DNA of 45,985 nt from an uncultured Bacilli bacterium (GCA_934101625.1 CAKORV010000005.1:1-45985), one strand, 5' to 3'. Shown: positions 33,604 to 41,846, numbered from the stretch's first letter. The notes: generated from the sequence alone by a model not told the origin. Translations and numbers: made by a program.

Positions 33604-34344
33604 TTAGAATATTCTATTAATTGACATACTTATTATTGAGCTTAATCCATCGATAACTAAATCTATGTCTTTAGTTGATACTAACATATCTGGATTATTA
33701 GGATTTACATTTTCTAGATTTATTATGGTTGGTACACCTATACATATTACATTCTTTCTTATTGTTCTTTTACTGATTTCGTTAGATTTATCAGTCACTG
33801 CACTTCCTGGATATAATCCTCCAGTAGATATTTGAATAGTACTTCCTAATCTTGTTATATTTTCTGCTTTTAATGAATCAAATATTACAACTAGATCTAT
33901 TTCTAATGTATTTGATATACTTTTTATAAATTCATAACTATTTATATTAGTGATACCTTCAACATCTTTGTATATTTTATATAAAGAACCTTCTATGCCT
34001 ATTTTTTCTATTATGTGATAACCAAGTGAATCACAAGTAATACTTTTATTGCCTAATCCTACAAATAGTATTTTAGATTTTTTATTTATTCCTAAATATT
34101 TAAGAGTATTTGAAATACTATCATTTAATACTCCTATTAATTTTTCTATATTTTTATTTAATCTATTTTTATTAAAACTTATTGTAATATATTTACCTCT
34201 TATTTTATTTATTTGTTTACTAAGTTTATTATCTATATCTATTTCACTTATAAATATATCTTCATTAATTTTATTTTTATTTGTTATTTCACTTAAGTTT
34301 GCTAGTTTTTCACTAGTTTCTAAGAATAAATTATCTTTAAACAT
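33604..34344 (-). CDS. gpr: Germination protease GPR, short form
   Basis: A 246-aa protein; GPR is usually about 370 aa. It initiates degradation of small acid-soluble spore proteins on germination. KIRGKYITISF aligns with the GKYVTIE strand, KILFVGLGNKSITCDSLG with the first catalytic Asp region (about 104), and LVVIFDSLKAENITRLGSTI with the second Asp region (about 154). QISTGGLYPGSAV is also present. The N-terminal propeptide-like part and a central insertion are shorter than usual. AGGTGAT precedes the ATG. Divergent from rpsT and upstream of spoIIP, the B. subtilis order. Confidence 0.92.
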   Translation of the reverse strand: MFKDNLFLETSEKLANLSEITNKNKINEDIFISEIDIDNKLSKQINKIRGKYITISFNKNRLNKNIEKLIGVLNDSISNTLKYLGINKKSKILFVGLGNKSITCDSLGYHIIEKIGIEGSLYKIYKDVEGITNINSYEFIKSISNTLEIDLVVIFDSLKAENITRLGSTIQISTGGLYPGSAVTDKSNEISKRTIRKNVICIGVPTIINLENVNPNNPDMLVSTKDIDLVIDGLSSIISMSINRIF

Positions 34345-34359
34345 ACTATCACCTATTAT

Positions 34360-34389
34360 TAAAATGAAGGTTTTAGTTGATTTTTATAC
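34360..34389 (-). promoter_or_regulatory. Sigma-F/sigma-G-type promoter of gpr
   Basis: GTATA (34385-34389), an 18-bp spacer, and CATTTTA (34360-34366) match the forespore sigma consensus GHATR-N18-CATNNTA. It sits 16 bases ahead of the gpr start. In B. subtilis gpr is transcribed by forespore sigma factors. Confidence 0.6.
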
Positions 34390-34405
34390 ATATTTTTGAT
34401 AGAAT
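34377..34405 (+). promoter_or_regulatory. rpsT promoter
   Basis: -35 TTGATT (34377-34382), 17-bp spacer, -10 TAGAAT (34400-34405). It overlaps the gpr promoter on the other strand, so vegetative and forespore transcription may exclude each other. Confidence 0.75.
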
Positions 34406-34436
34406 TTATTTGTACTTAAAAGGGAGGTGCATTATC

Positions 34437-34703
34437 TTGGCAAATATCAAAAGTCAAAAGAAAAGAATTATAACTAATAGAAAAAGTGCTTTACTTAATA
34501 ATGATGTTAAACAAAGTATGAGAACTGCTATTAAGAAATTCGAAAAAGCTTTAAAAGAAGATGTAGAAACTGTAAATGAAAAATTCACTACTGCAGTTAA
34601 AGCAATAGATAAAGCTCAATCTAAAGGCGTTATTAAAAAGAATACTGCTGCTAGATATAAATCAAATTTATCAAGTAAACTTAAACAAGTAACAAGTAAG
34701 TAA
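34437..34703 (+). CDS. rpsT: Ribosomal protein bS20
   Basis: An 88-aa small-subunit protein, all helical and basic: ANIKSQKKRIITNRKSALLN at the start, then KKFEKALKED and GVIKKNTAARYKSNLSSKL. The start is TTG at 34437, chosen because AGGGAGGTG lies at the right distance and homologs begin MANIKSQ. A non-AUG start is common for bS20 and links to its autoregulation. Confidence 0.95.
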   Translation: MANIKSQKKRIITNRKSALLNNDVKQSMRTAIKKFEKALKEDVETVNEKFTTAVKAIDKAQSKGVIKKNTAARYKSNLSSKLKQVTSK

Positions 34704-34716
34704 TTACTTGTTTTTT
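34693..34716 (+). terminator. rpsT terminator
   Basis: CAAGTAA and TTACTTG form a 7-bp stem with a 4-base loop followed by TTTTTT. The last rpsT codons and stop are inside it. Its end supplies the -35 of the next promoter. Confidence 0.85.
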
Positions 34717-34736
34717 ATTTATATTTATTTTATAAT
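34708..34736 (+). promoter_or_regulatory. Promoter of the transglutaminase-like gene, leaderless arrangement
   Basis: -35 TTGTTT (34708-34713), 17-bp spacer, -10 TATAAT (34731-34736). Six bases separate it from the ATG at 34743, so the mRNA is probably leaderless; no ribosome binding site is seen. Confidence 0.6.
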
Positions 34737-34742
34737 AGATTT

Positions 34743-35642
34743 ATGAAAACGATAAAGAATATAATATTTACAATATTAATGATGGGGTTAGTTTTGTTTG
34801 TATACTTTAAAAGAGATGATATTAGTATTACTATTAAAGAGTTCTTGATGAAAGAAAATGAACCATTAATAAAAGATAGTAATGAATATAAAAGAGATTT
34901 CGATTATATTAAATTTACTTATACTAATGATTTCACACCTTATAATAAGGAAGATGTTTTAAATATTTATTTTAATATATTAAATAATGGATGGAATGAT
35001 TTTACATTTTATTGTCCTAAAGAATATAAAGAATGTACGAGTGATATTGATGAAATTGCTAATGATCAAGAATTAATGACTAAAGTTAATGATTATGTTC
35101 ATCCTTTCAATAGTTTTAGCGATTTGAATACTAAAATTAGTAGTAATGGAGAAATAAATATTATTGTGACACATAAATATACTAAAGATAAAATAGATTT
35201 AATTAATAATAAGGTAACCGAAATACTTAATATTTTACCTCTAGATGGAAAATCAGATAGAGATAAAATAAGTCTTGTACATAACTATATAATTAATCAT
35301 TCTACATATGATGATAATATGATAAATAAGACTAGTCCTTATGATTCAACTAGTGCCTATGGTAACTTAATTGAGGGCTATAGTGTTTGTTCTGGTTACA
35401 GCGATGCGATGGCTATATTTTTAGATAGGCTTAATATTCCTAATATAAAAATTAGTAGTGAACATCATATATGGAACCTAGCATATGTTGAAGGAAAGTG
35501 GTTGCATTTAGATTTAACTTGGGATGATGCAGAAGATATTAGATATCAAAATAACTACTTTTTAATTAGTAAAGAAAAATTACACAAATTAGATAGACAA
35601 GAACATACTTATGATGAAGAGTTCTTCTTAGAAGCATATTAA
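34743..35642 (+). CDS. Membrane-anchored transglutaminase-like protein
   Basis: A 299-aa protein with an N-terminal membrane helix (NIIFTILMMGLVLFVYF) and an extracytoplasmic domain ending in a transglutaminase-like fold. The Cys-His-Asp triad is visible: YSVCSGYSDAMAIF (Cys about residue 216), SSEHHIWNLAYVEGKW (His about 241) and HLDLTWDD (Asp about 257). Preceding HNYIINHSTYDD is typical of the family. Such proteins act as cysteine peptidases or crosslinkers at the cell surface. Role here unknown; a link to the cell wall or spore is possible. Confidence 0.82.
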   Translation: MKTIKNIIFTILMMGLVLFVYFKRDDISITIKEFLMKENEPLIKDSNEYKRDFDYIKFTYTNDFTPYNKEDVLNIYFNILNNGWNDFTFYCPKEYKECTSDIDEIANDQELMTKVNDYVHPFNSFSDLNTKISSNGEINIIVTHKYTKDKIDLINNKVTEILNILPLDGKSDRDKISLVHNYIINHSTYDDNMINKTSPYDSTSAYGNLIEGYSVCSGYSDAMAIFLDRLNIPNIKISSEHHIWNLAYVEGKWLHLDLTWDDAEDIRYQNNYFLISKEKLHKLDRQEHTYDEEFFLEAY

Positions 35643-35680
35643 AAGTTATAGATTTTCTAAATAATCTATAACTTCTTTTT
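35643..35680 (+). terminator. Bidirectional terminator with 12-bp stem
   Basis: AAGTTATAGATT and AATCTATAACTT pair perfectly around an 8-base loop, followed by CTTTTT on the plus strand. It begins at the stop of the transglutaminase-like gene, and one arm codes for the last residues of MiaA. Confidence 0.85.
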
Positions 35681-36527
35681 CAGTGTTTTCAAAATCATTG
35701 TAATCTACATTAAACCACTTTATATTATCAAATTGATTATTAAACCAAGTATATTGTCTTTTAGCATACTTTTTAGTTTTAAATATTATTTCTTCAACAG
35801 CTTCTGTAAGTGTACATTTTTTTTCTTTATATTTAATTAGTTCACCATAACCTATGAAAGTTCGTACCTTTGGATAATGTTTTAATAAATAAGCTTCTTC
35901 TATAAATCCATTTATCAACATATCATATACTCTTTTTTCTAAATGATAATATAATTTTTCTTTAGAAGTAGTTAAACCAATAATTGTAAAATCATATAAT
36001 GGGGTATCTTTTTCTTCACTATTTTTTATTATATTTCCAGTGTTTTCATAATGATTTAAAAATCTTTCTAATCTCTTTCGATTATTAACGTGTATATTAT
36101 TTTCTTCATATATTGAATCAACCATACTCTTTAATTCTTCATTAGAAAATTTTGAATAATCTTTATCACTAGTTTTATTTTCTATATCAAATTTATAATC
36201 ATATAATAGTGCTTTAATATATAAACCTGAACCACCTACTATAATGATATTTTTATTTTCTTTTATTAATTTATCTAATATTTTTCTTCCATCTTTTTGA
36301 TAATTACATACAGTATAATTTGTACTTAAAGGCACTATATCAATCATATAATGTGGTATTCCACAAGTCTCTTTTTCAGTCACTTTAGCCGTTCCAATAT
36401 TTGCCTCTTGATATACTTGTGTTGCATCAGCATTTATAATTACGGCATCGTATTTTTTTGCTAAATCTATACTTAATTTGGTCTTTCCTACTCCAGTTGG
36501 TCCTGCGATTACAATTATTTTACTCAT
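35646..36527 (-). CDS. miaA: tRNA dimethylallyltransferase
   Basis: A 293-aa enzyme that adds a dimethylallyl group to A37 of tRNAs reading UNN codons. The P-loop is IIVIAGPTGVGKTKLSIDLA near the N-terminus; INADATQVY, GIPHYMIDI and IIVGGSGLYIKALLYDY follow, and KRQYTWFNNQ is near the end. I chose the ATG at 36527 because AAAAGG is 9 bases upstream; the in-frame ATG three codons earlier is too close to it. The start overlaps the stop of the 31-codon acidic frame. Last gene of the obg-mutL run. Confidence 0.95.
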   Translation of the reverse strand: MSKIIVIAGPTGVGKTKLSIDLAKKYDAVIINADATQVYQEANIGTAKVTEKETCGIPHYMIDIVPLSTNYTVCNYQKDGRKILDKLIKENKNIIIVGGSGLYIKALLYDYKFDIENKTSDKDYSKFSNEELKSMVDSIYEENNIHVNNRKRLERFLNHYENTGNIIKNSEEKDTPLYDFTIIGLTTSKEKLYYHLEKRVYDMLINGFIEEAYLLKHYPKVRTFIGYGELIKYKEKKCTLTEAVEEIIFKTKKYAKRQYTWFNNQFDNIKWFNVDYNDFENTEKEVIDYLENL

Positions 36528-36615
36528 CTTCTTCATCCTTTTCTACAATATTTCCATCATCATCTAAGGTTAAATTATTAACCTCAAGCATTTCAATAAA
36601 TTCCATAAAATCCAT
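36520..36615 (-). CDS. Possible 31-aa acidic peptide ahead of miaA
   Basis: The frame MDFMEFIEMLEVNNLTLDDD, then GNIVEKDEEDE, is strongly acidic. It starts 2 bases after the stop of the 84-aa gene and its stop overlaps the miaA start by 8 bases. Its ribosome binding site (AGAAG) is weak. It may serve mainly to couple miaA translation, or may be the displaced C-terminal end of the upstream gene. Confidence 0.4.
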   Translation of the reverse strand: MDFMEFIEMLEVNNLTLDDDGNIVEKDEEDE

Positions 36616-36617
36616 AA

Positions 36618-36872
36618 CTAACAACTTCTATTTAATTTTTTTGTATCGAATATTTGATCAAATGAACTTAAATATACACTAAAAAGTGTTTCACTATTTA
36701 AAGTTTCTAATATTTCTTCTTCACTCATTCCTAAATATCTCAAATATTCAATAATCATTAATTCTTGTTTAAGTTTATATTTATAAAGCTTTTCTTTATA
36801 TTCTTTTGTATACTTTAATGCATAAACTTCTCCAAGACCATTTTCTCCTATTTTAACTTTATCAATTTTCAT
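36618..36872 (-). CDS. Hypothetical protein between mutL and miaA, 84 aa
   Basis: A soluble, helical protein (LKYTKEYKEKLYKYKLKQEL, then YLRYLGMSEEEILETLNS). The middle resembles a small recognition-type helix bundle, but I cannot name a family. AAAGGAGGG precedes the ATG and it lies 11 bases after mutL. Confidence 0.6.
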   Translation of the reverse strand: MKIDKVKIGENGLGEVYALKYTKEYKEKLYKYKLKQELMIIEYLRYLGMSEEEILETLNSETLFSVYLSSFDQIFDTKKLNRSC

Positions 36873-36883
36873 AAAACCCTCCT

Positions 36884-38644
36884 TTAATCTACTCTTTTGA
36901 ATAGCTTTTCTAATTCATACTTAGTATATTTTATTATTGTTGGCCTACCATGTGGACATGTATAAGGAAATTCACATTTAAATAATCTTTTAATTAATGT
37001 TTCTTGTTCAAGTGGTCCGATATTTGTATTTGCTTTTACACTCATCTTACATGACAAGTTTATAGCAATTCTTTCATTAAATTTAACTCGGTCGAAAGTC
37101 ATATCCATATCAGTTAATATATCAAATATTTTATGAATACTCTCATCTTCTAATCCTTCTCTTATCCACGTTGGGTGTGCAATGATTCTTATTGTATTTA
37201 CTCCAAATTCTTCAAAATCTATTCCAATACTATTTATAAATTCTTTCTTTTCCATAATTGTCATAAAATCTTTTTGTGATAATTCCATGCTTATTGGAAA
37301 TAACAAATTTGTTTTATTTACTACTTGATTTTGTAATTCGCGCAAATACTTTTCATAATTAATTCTTTCATTAGCTGCATGAATATCTATCATATAAACA
37401 TTATCTTTGTCATTAGCAAATAAATATAGTCCCATTGCAAGTCCTACAGGTTGAATCATCATAGTTTCTGTATCAAAATCAGTATCTGCAGTCAATTCCA
37501 GATTTTCATTAACCATAAAATTAATCTCTTGTTCTTCTACATTAACCGGCTTATCAGAAACATCATCATAAAAATTATATGCAGAATATTCACTTGTTTC
37601 TTCTTTTAAAGGAACAAATTGAGGCTGTGTTTCTTCCTCTATATAAGCCTTATATGTATTATTTGTATTATTTAATTTATCTCTTATTAAAGAAAATAAT
37701 AATTCTTCTAAAGTATCCATTTTACTAAACTTTATATCTTGCTTAGTTGGATGAATATTAACATCTATGATTGTTGGATCTGTTTCTATATTAATAATAG
37801 CTATTGGAAATTTATTCTCTGCTAAAAATGTATGATATGCTTCTTTTATTATTCTATTTACATATTGATTAGTAACTATTCTTCCATTTACTATAGTTGT
37901 AATAGAACTTTTTGTACTTTTATAAACGTTTATATTGCTTACATATCCATTAATATCATAATCTAAATTACTTCCTTTTATTTCAACCATATTCTTACTA
38001 ACATTGTATCCATATATCTCATAAATTGTTTTTAATAAATTATCACTACCACTTGTCTTAATTATATCTTTTCCATCGTTATTAAGAATAAATGTTATAT
38101 GTGGGTGACTTAAAGCTAGCTTTTCGATTAAACTTACAACATTGTTTAATTCAGTATAATAACTCTTTAAAAATTTTAATCTTGCGGGTGTATTAAAAAA
38201 CAAATTTTTAACAGCTATTGAAGTACCATTAGTTATTGAACTAATAGTATTTTCTTCTAATTTACCACCTTTTATAACTACTTTAGTTCCAATATTATTA
38301 TTAAATGTATTTAATTCTACTTCACTTACACTCGCAATAGAAGGAAGAGCTTCTCCACGAAAACCTAATGTATTTATAAAGAATAAATCATTTTCATTTT
38401 TTATTTTACTAGTTGCATGCGGAGTGAAAGCAAGAAGAGCGTCATCTGGTTCCATTCCTTTACCATTATCAACTACTTTAATTTCTTTTATACCTGCATC
38501 AACTAAAGTTATTTTAATACTAGTGCTACCTGCATCAATACTATTTTCAACTAATTCTTTAACAACACTACTAACTCTTTCTACTACTTCACCAGCAGCA
38601 ATTTTATTTGAAAGAGATTCACTCATCACTTTAATAACTCCCAT
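36884..38644 (-). CDS. mutL: DNA mismatch repair protein MutL
   Basis: A 586-aa GHKL ATPase and endonuclease. N-terminal motifs are IAAGEVVERVSSVVKELVEN, DAGSTSIKITL, VVDNGKGM and NTLGFRGEALPSIASV. The C-terminal endonuclease motif DQHAxxExxxxE is present as DIHAANERINYE (about residue 418), with Gln replaced by Ile. A metal-site CPHGRP lies near the end, as does ACR-like SCKMSVKAN. This indicates a nicking MutL of the methylation-independent kind. mutS is not in the window. Confidence 0.95.
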   Translation of the reverse strand: MGVIKVMSESLSNKIAAGEVVERVSSVVKELVENSIDAGSTSIKITLVDAGIKEIKVVDNGKGMEPDDALLAFTPHATSKIKNENDLFFINTLGFRGEALPSIASVSEVELNTFNNNIGTKVVIKGGKLEENTISSITNGTSIAVKNLFFNTPARLKFLKSYYTELNNVVSLIEKLALSHPHITFILNNDGKDIIKTSGSDNLLKTIYEIYGYNVSKNMVEIKGSNLDYDINGYVSNINVYKSTKSSITTIVNGRIVTNQYVNRIIKEAYHTFLAENKFPIAIINIETDPTIIDVNIHPTKQDIKFSKMDTLEELLFSLIRDKLNNTNNTYKAYIEEETQPQFVPLKEETSEYSAYNFYDDVSDKPVNVEEQEINFMVNENLELTADTDFDTETMMIQPVGLAMGLYLFANDKDNVYMIDIHAANERINYEKYLRELQNQVVNKTNLLFPISMELSQKDFMTIMEKKEFINSIGIDFEEFGVNTIRIIAHPTWIREGLEDESIHKIFDILTDMDMTFDRVKFNERIAINLSCKMSVKANTNIGPLEQETLIKRLFKCEFPYTCPHGRPTIIKYTKYELEKLFKRVD

Positions 38645-38652
38645 AATGCCTC

Positions 38653-39654
38653 CTATACTAATTTTGCTCTCTTACTAACTATCTTTTTATTAACAACATA
38701 TAAAACTAATTCACTTGCATCCATTACTTTAATAAAACCAAAGCCTTCAATAACTATGTCTTCATTACCATTGGTTTTAACATATAATTTATCTAAATTA
38801 AATAAATCCATATTTCTAATTAATTTACATTTCTTATATTCTAGTTCATTTTTTAAATAAAAAATCAAATTCAAAGTATTATTACTTCTATTTTCAACTC
38901 TCATAAAATTATCTATTATTAAAGCATCTCCACTATATAAATGATATATTTTTGGGTGTATTTCTTTCTTAGGTAGTTTTCTTTTATATTCATTCATATC
39001 TATATAATTCATAACTAATCTTTCGCTTGTGAATCCCGGAGTATCAATGATAGTTAATTCATCACTCAATTTAATTTTAATCATTTCAGTTGTTGTATTT
39101 GGTAGAATACTTGATGTAACTATACTTTTCATACCTTTACTATTTAGTAAAGCGTTTACTAATGTGCTTTTTCCGGAATTGGTAAATCCTACTATATAAA
39201 TTTCTTTAATATTGTCACTTATCAATTTATCATATAATAAATCTATATTCATCTTTTTTGTTGAACTAGATATAATAATGTCAAATGTTTCATCAAAGAA
39301 ATTCTGAATCCATTTCACAACCTTTGTACTTCTAATACTTTTTGGCAATAAATCTCTTTTTGTAAGCACTAGATATTTCTTAGTTTTAATTTTTTTTAAA
39401 GGTTCTAAAGTAAGTTTACTAAGTGTTGTAATATCTGCCAAATATAAAACCGGTTTGTTTTCTTTATTTATTTTTTCTATAAAAGCATCTATATCTACCT
39501 TTTTATCTATTACACTAGTTTCTCCATAATGAGTAATTTTAAAACATCTTTCACAATACTCGCTTTTATCATATACACTTTCTTTTACATAACCAACTTC
39601 ATCACTATTGGTTGTTTGTAATATTTCTCCACATCCAATACACTTTTTAATCAT
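38653..39654 (-). CDS. yqeH: Circularly permuted ribosome-assembly GTPase YqeH
   Basis: A 333-aa GTPase needed for 30S subunit maturation. An N-terminal zinc finger has CIGCGE and CERCF. The GTPase motifs are in permuted order: LTKRD (G4, about residue 98), then GFTNSGKSTLVNALL (G1, about 158), then IIDTPGF (G3). It overlaps yqeG by 8 bases, the order seen in B. subtilis. Confidence 0.95.
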   Translation of the reverse strand: MIKKCIGCGEILQTTNSDEVGYVKESVYDKSEYCERCFKITHYGETSVIDKKVDIDAFIEKINKENKPVLYLADITTLSKLTLEPLKKIKTKKYLVLTKRDLLPKSIRSTKVVKWIQNFFDETFDIIISSSTKKMNIDLLYDKLISDNIKEIYIVGFTNSGKSTLVNALLNSKGMKSIVTSSILPNTTTEMIKIKLSDELTIIDTPGFTSERLVMNYIDMNEYKRKLPKKEIHPKIYHLYSGDALIIDNFMRVENRSNNTLNLIFYLKNELEYKKCKLIRNMDLFNLDKLYVKTNGNEDIVIEGFGFIKVMDASELVLYVVNKKIVSKRAKLV

Positions 39655-40168
39655 AATACTTACCCTTTTTAAATAAATCCTTTTTCTCTAAAATATTAAT
39701 TATTATCTTTTCTATTTGTCTATTCATAAAAGTCCATTTGCTATCTTTTTTACTAATAGGATTTACTAATATACTTGTCATTCCCATTTTGTTAGCCCCA
39801 TAAACATCTGTTAAGAATTGGTCTCCAATACATGCAACCTCTTCATTTTTAACATTATATACTTTCATAATTTTTTTATAATTTTTTGAAAGAGGTTTGC
39901 AAGATAAAAAGCAAGAGTCTATTTCAAGATGATTTCTAAATGGTTCAACTCTTTCTTTTTTACTATTACTCATTATTATTGGTTTAAGACCTAAATCTTT
40001 TATTTTAAGCATCAAATCAAACATTTCATTAGTAGACACTTTAACATCTACTGGTGCGATAGTATTATCTAAATCAAAAACAACCAATTTTATTCCATTT
40101 TTCTTTAATTTATCATAGTTAATTCTATATATACTTTGAGCATATATATCAGGCACAAACTTATCCAT
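39647..40168 (-). CDS. yqeG: HAD-superfamily phosphatase YqeG
   Basis: A 173-aa HAD hydrolase (class III A). The nucleophile motif is VVFDLDNTIAPVD, motif II is IIMSNSKKERV, and motif III/IV is EVACIGDQFLTDVYGANKMG. The physiological substrate of the family is unsettled. The start at 40168 has AGGAG 6 bases upstream. It lies between obg and yqeH in a ribosome-assembly gene run. Confidence 0.92.
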   Translation of the reverse strand: MDKFVPDIYAQSIYRINYDKLKKNGIKLVVFDLDNTIAPVDVKVSTNEMFDLMLKIKDLGLKPIIMSNSKKERVEPFRNHLEIDSCFLSCKPLSKNYKKIMKVYNVKNEEVACIGDQFLTDVYGANKMGMTSILVNPISKKDSKWTFMNRQIEKIIINILEKKDLFKKGKYYD

Positions 40169-40177
40169 TTTCAACTC

Positions 40178-41455
40178 CTATCTTTCATCTAATTCAAATT
40201 CTTGATTTAATATTCTTATAGTGTCACCTGGTTTAGCCCCCATATTTCTTAATTCTTCATCTACACCTAAATTCTTTAATTTTCTTGCAAATCTAAGTGC
40301 AGCTTCATCACTGTTAAATCTTGTTCTTTTAAGCAATGTCTCTAAATTTTTTCCACTGATAAGCCAAGTTTCATCATTTATTCTAGTTATTTCATATGGT
40401 TTTTCATTTTTAAATTCATATAATACATAGCTTTCATATTCATTTTCTTCATATATATCAGTTTCTTCTTCTTTATCTAATAACTCTCTTAATTTGTACT
40501 TTAATTCATTAATATTTTCCATTGTTATAGTACTTGTACATATAACTTCTTCATTTGGATATTCTTTTTTAAACTTATCTATATTTTCTTTTGATGATGG
40601 CATATCAATTTTATTTAATATAACTAAACTTTTTTTATTATAAAGTTTTTCACTATATTTTTTTAATTCATTCTTAAGTAATTTATAATCATCTAAAATA
40701 TTGTTTCCTTCAGATTCACTAGCATCTAAAACAAACGCGATTACTTTGGTTCTCAAAGCATGTTTTAAGAATTTATCGCCAAGTCCTATTCCTTCACTTG
40801 CTCCCTCTATAATACCAGGAAGATCAGCAACTACATAAGATTTTTCTTTTAAATCTACTACACCTAAATTTGGTGTAAGAGTTGTGAAATGATAATCTGC
40901 AATTTTAGGCTTTGCAGCACTAATCACGCTAATAATACTACTTTTTCCAACACTTGGTAAACCAACTAAACCTACATCCGCTAATAACTTTAATTCACAT
41001 TTAATTGTTTTTTCTTCTCCTTCAAGTCCATATTCACTTATAGTTGGAGCTTTGTTTTTGTTAGATTTAAAAGCAGCATTACCTTTTCCACCTTTACCAC
41101 CACGCGCTATTATGGCAGTTTCTTTATCTTTAACTAAATCTGCTATAACAAGATTAGTATCAGTATCTATTACAGTTGTACCAATCGGTACTTTAATAAA
41201 GATGTCTTCTCCCATAGCACCGGTTCTATTAGCACCACTTCCATTACTTCCTTTATTACCTTTAATTATTTTTTGATATCTTAAATCTATAAGTGTCTTT
41301 AAACCTTCATCAGCAACAAAAACAATGTTACCACCATTACCACCATTGCCACCATCTGGTCCACCTTTTTCAATAAACTTTTCGTGTCTAAATGATGTGC
41401 ATCCATCACCACCACGACCTGCTTTGACTTTTATAATAACTTCATCTATAAACAT
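40178..41455 (-). CDS. obg: Ribosome-associated GTPase Obg
   Basis: A 425-aa GTPase for 50S maturation and stress control; in B. subtilis it is required for sporulation initiation. The glycine-rich Obg fold shows GGPDGGNGGNGGNIVFVAD. G1 is GLPSVGKSSIISVIS (about residue 167), G3 is VADLPGIIEGAS, and G4 is ILNKIDM. A C-terminal OCT domain follows (about 345-425, VLYEFKNEKPYEI ... GAKPGDTIRI). GGGGTGAG precedes the ATG. First gene of the obg-yqeG-yqeH-mutL run. Confidence 0.96.
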   Translation of the reverse strand: MFIDEVIIKVKAGRGGDGCTSFRHEKFIEKGGPDGGNGGNGGNIVFVADEGLKTLIDLRYQKIIKGNKGSNGSGANRTGAMGEDIFIKVPIGTTVIDTDTNLVIADLVKDKETAIIARGGKGGKGNAAFKSNKNKAPTISEYGLEGEEKTIKCELKLLADVGLVGLPSVGKSSIISVISAAKPKIADYHFTTLTPNLGVVDLKEKSYVVADLPGIIEGASEGIGLGDKFLKHALRTKVIAFVLDASESEGNNILDDYKLLKNELKKYSEKLYNKKSLVILNKIDMPSSKENIDKFKKEYPNEEVICTSTITMENINELKYKLRELLDKEEETDIYEENEYESYVLYEFKNEKPYEITRINDETWLISGKNLETLLKRTRFNSDEAALRFARKLKNLGVDEELRNMGAKPGDTIRILNQEFELDER

Positions 41456-41538
41456 GTTCTCACCCCATTTGATAATAGTATTTTATCATAATACTTAGTA
41501 AATAACAACAAAATACACCATTACGGTAACAAAAATAC

Positions 41539-41567
41539 TTGATTTTAACTTAAAAATATTGTAGAAT
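41539..41567 (+). promoter_or_regulatory. Promoter of a small RNA
   Basis: -35 TTGATT (41539-41544), 17-bp spacer, -10 TAGAAT (41562-41567). The predicted start is at about 41572, and a strong terminator lies about 90 bases on. Confidence 0.7.
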
Positions 41568-41571
41568 ATTG

Positions 41572-41683
41572 TTATTCAAGATTAATGCTACAAATTTTGA
41601 TAAGGATATATTTTATATATCTATTTAATTTAAAGTGCTATTATGTACTACATAAAAATTCAACTAGAAATAGTTGTTTTTTT
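41572..41683 (+). ncRNA. Predicted ~110-nt small RNA, tracrRNA-like layout
   Basis: Promoter, about 90 bases with no convincing reading frame, and a terminator made of CAACTA, a GAAA tetraloop and TAGTTG followed by seven T. Just after the start it reads GTTATTCAAG, then TGCTACAAATTTTGATAAGG, then a GATATAT/ATATATC hairpin. The GCTACAAA...GATAAGG segment and following nexus-like hairpin resemble type II CRISPR tracrRNAs. No cas9 or CRISPR array is in the window, so identity is a hypothesis. It could be any other trans-acting RNA. Confidence 0.55.
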
Positions 41684-41719
41684 ATTTATTTTTTGTCTAA
41701 ATTAATTGACATGTATATT

Positions 41720-41748
41720 ACTTTAACACGGGTATATCTGTTTGTCAA
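41720..41748 (-). promoter_or_regulatory. Possible obg-operon promoter with long leader
   Basis: -35 TTGACA (41743-41748), 17-bp spacer, -10 TAAAGT (41720-41725). A transcript from here would run antisense through the small RNA at 41572-41683 before reaching obg. The sequence TTGACAAACANATATAC also occurs at 291-307. Confidence 0.5.
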
Positions 41749-41846
41749 TATTATGTTTGCTTTTTTTGTAAAAATTATCTTTATGTTTAGTAATTAAATA
41801 TTATTATAATTTGAGTAATTTTAGAAACTATAAATGGTAAAATAAA

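Noticed and set aside
41706..41748. Mobile-element (MITE-like) inverted repeat TTGACA...TGTCAA
   Set aside because: Arms match only partly, there is no target duplication, and the right arm is better explained as a promoter.
41585..41797. Plus-strand 70-codon open frame in the obg-yafQ gap
   Set aside because: It runs straight through the small-RNA terminator, lacks a ribosome binding site and has low-complexity Phe/Ile/Tyr content.
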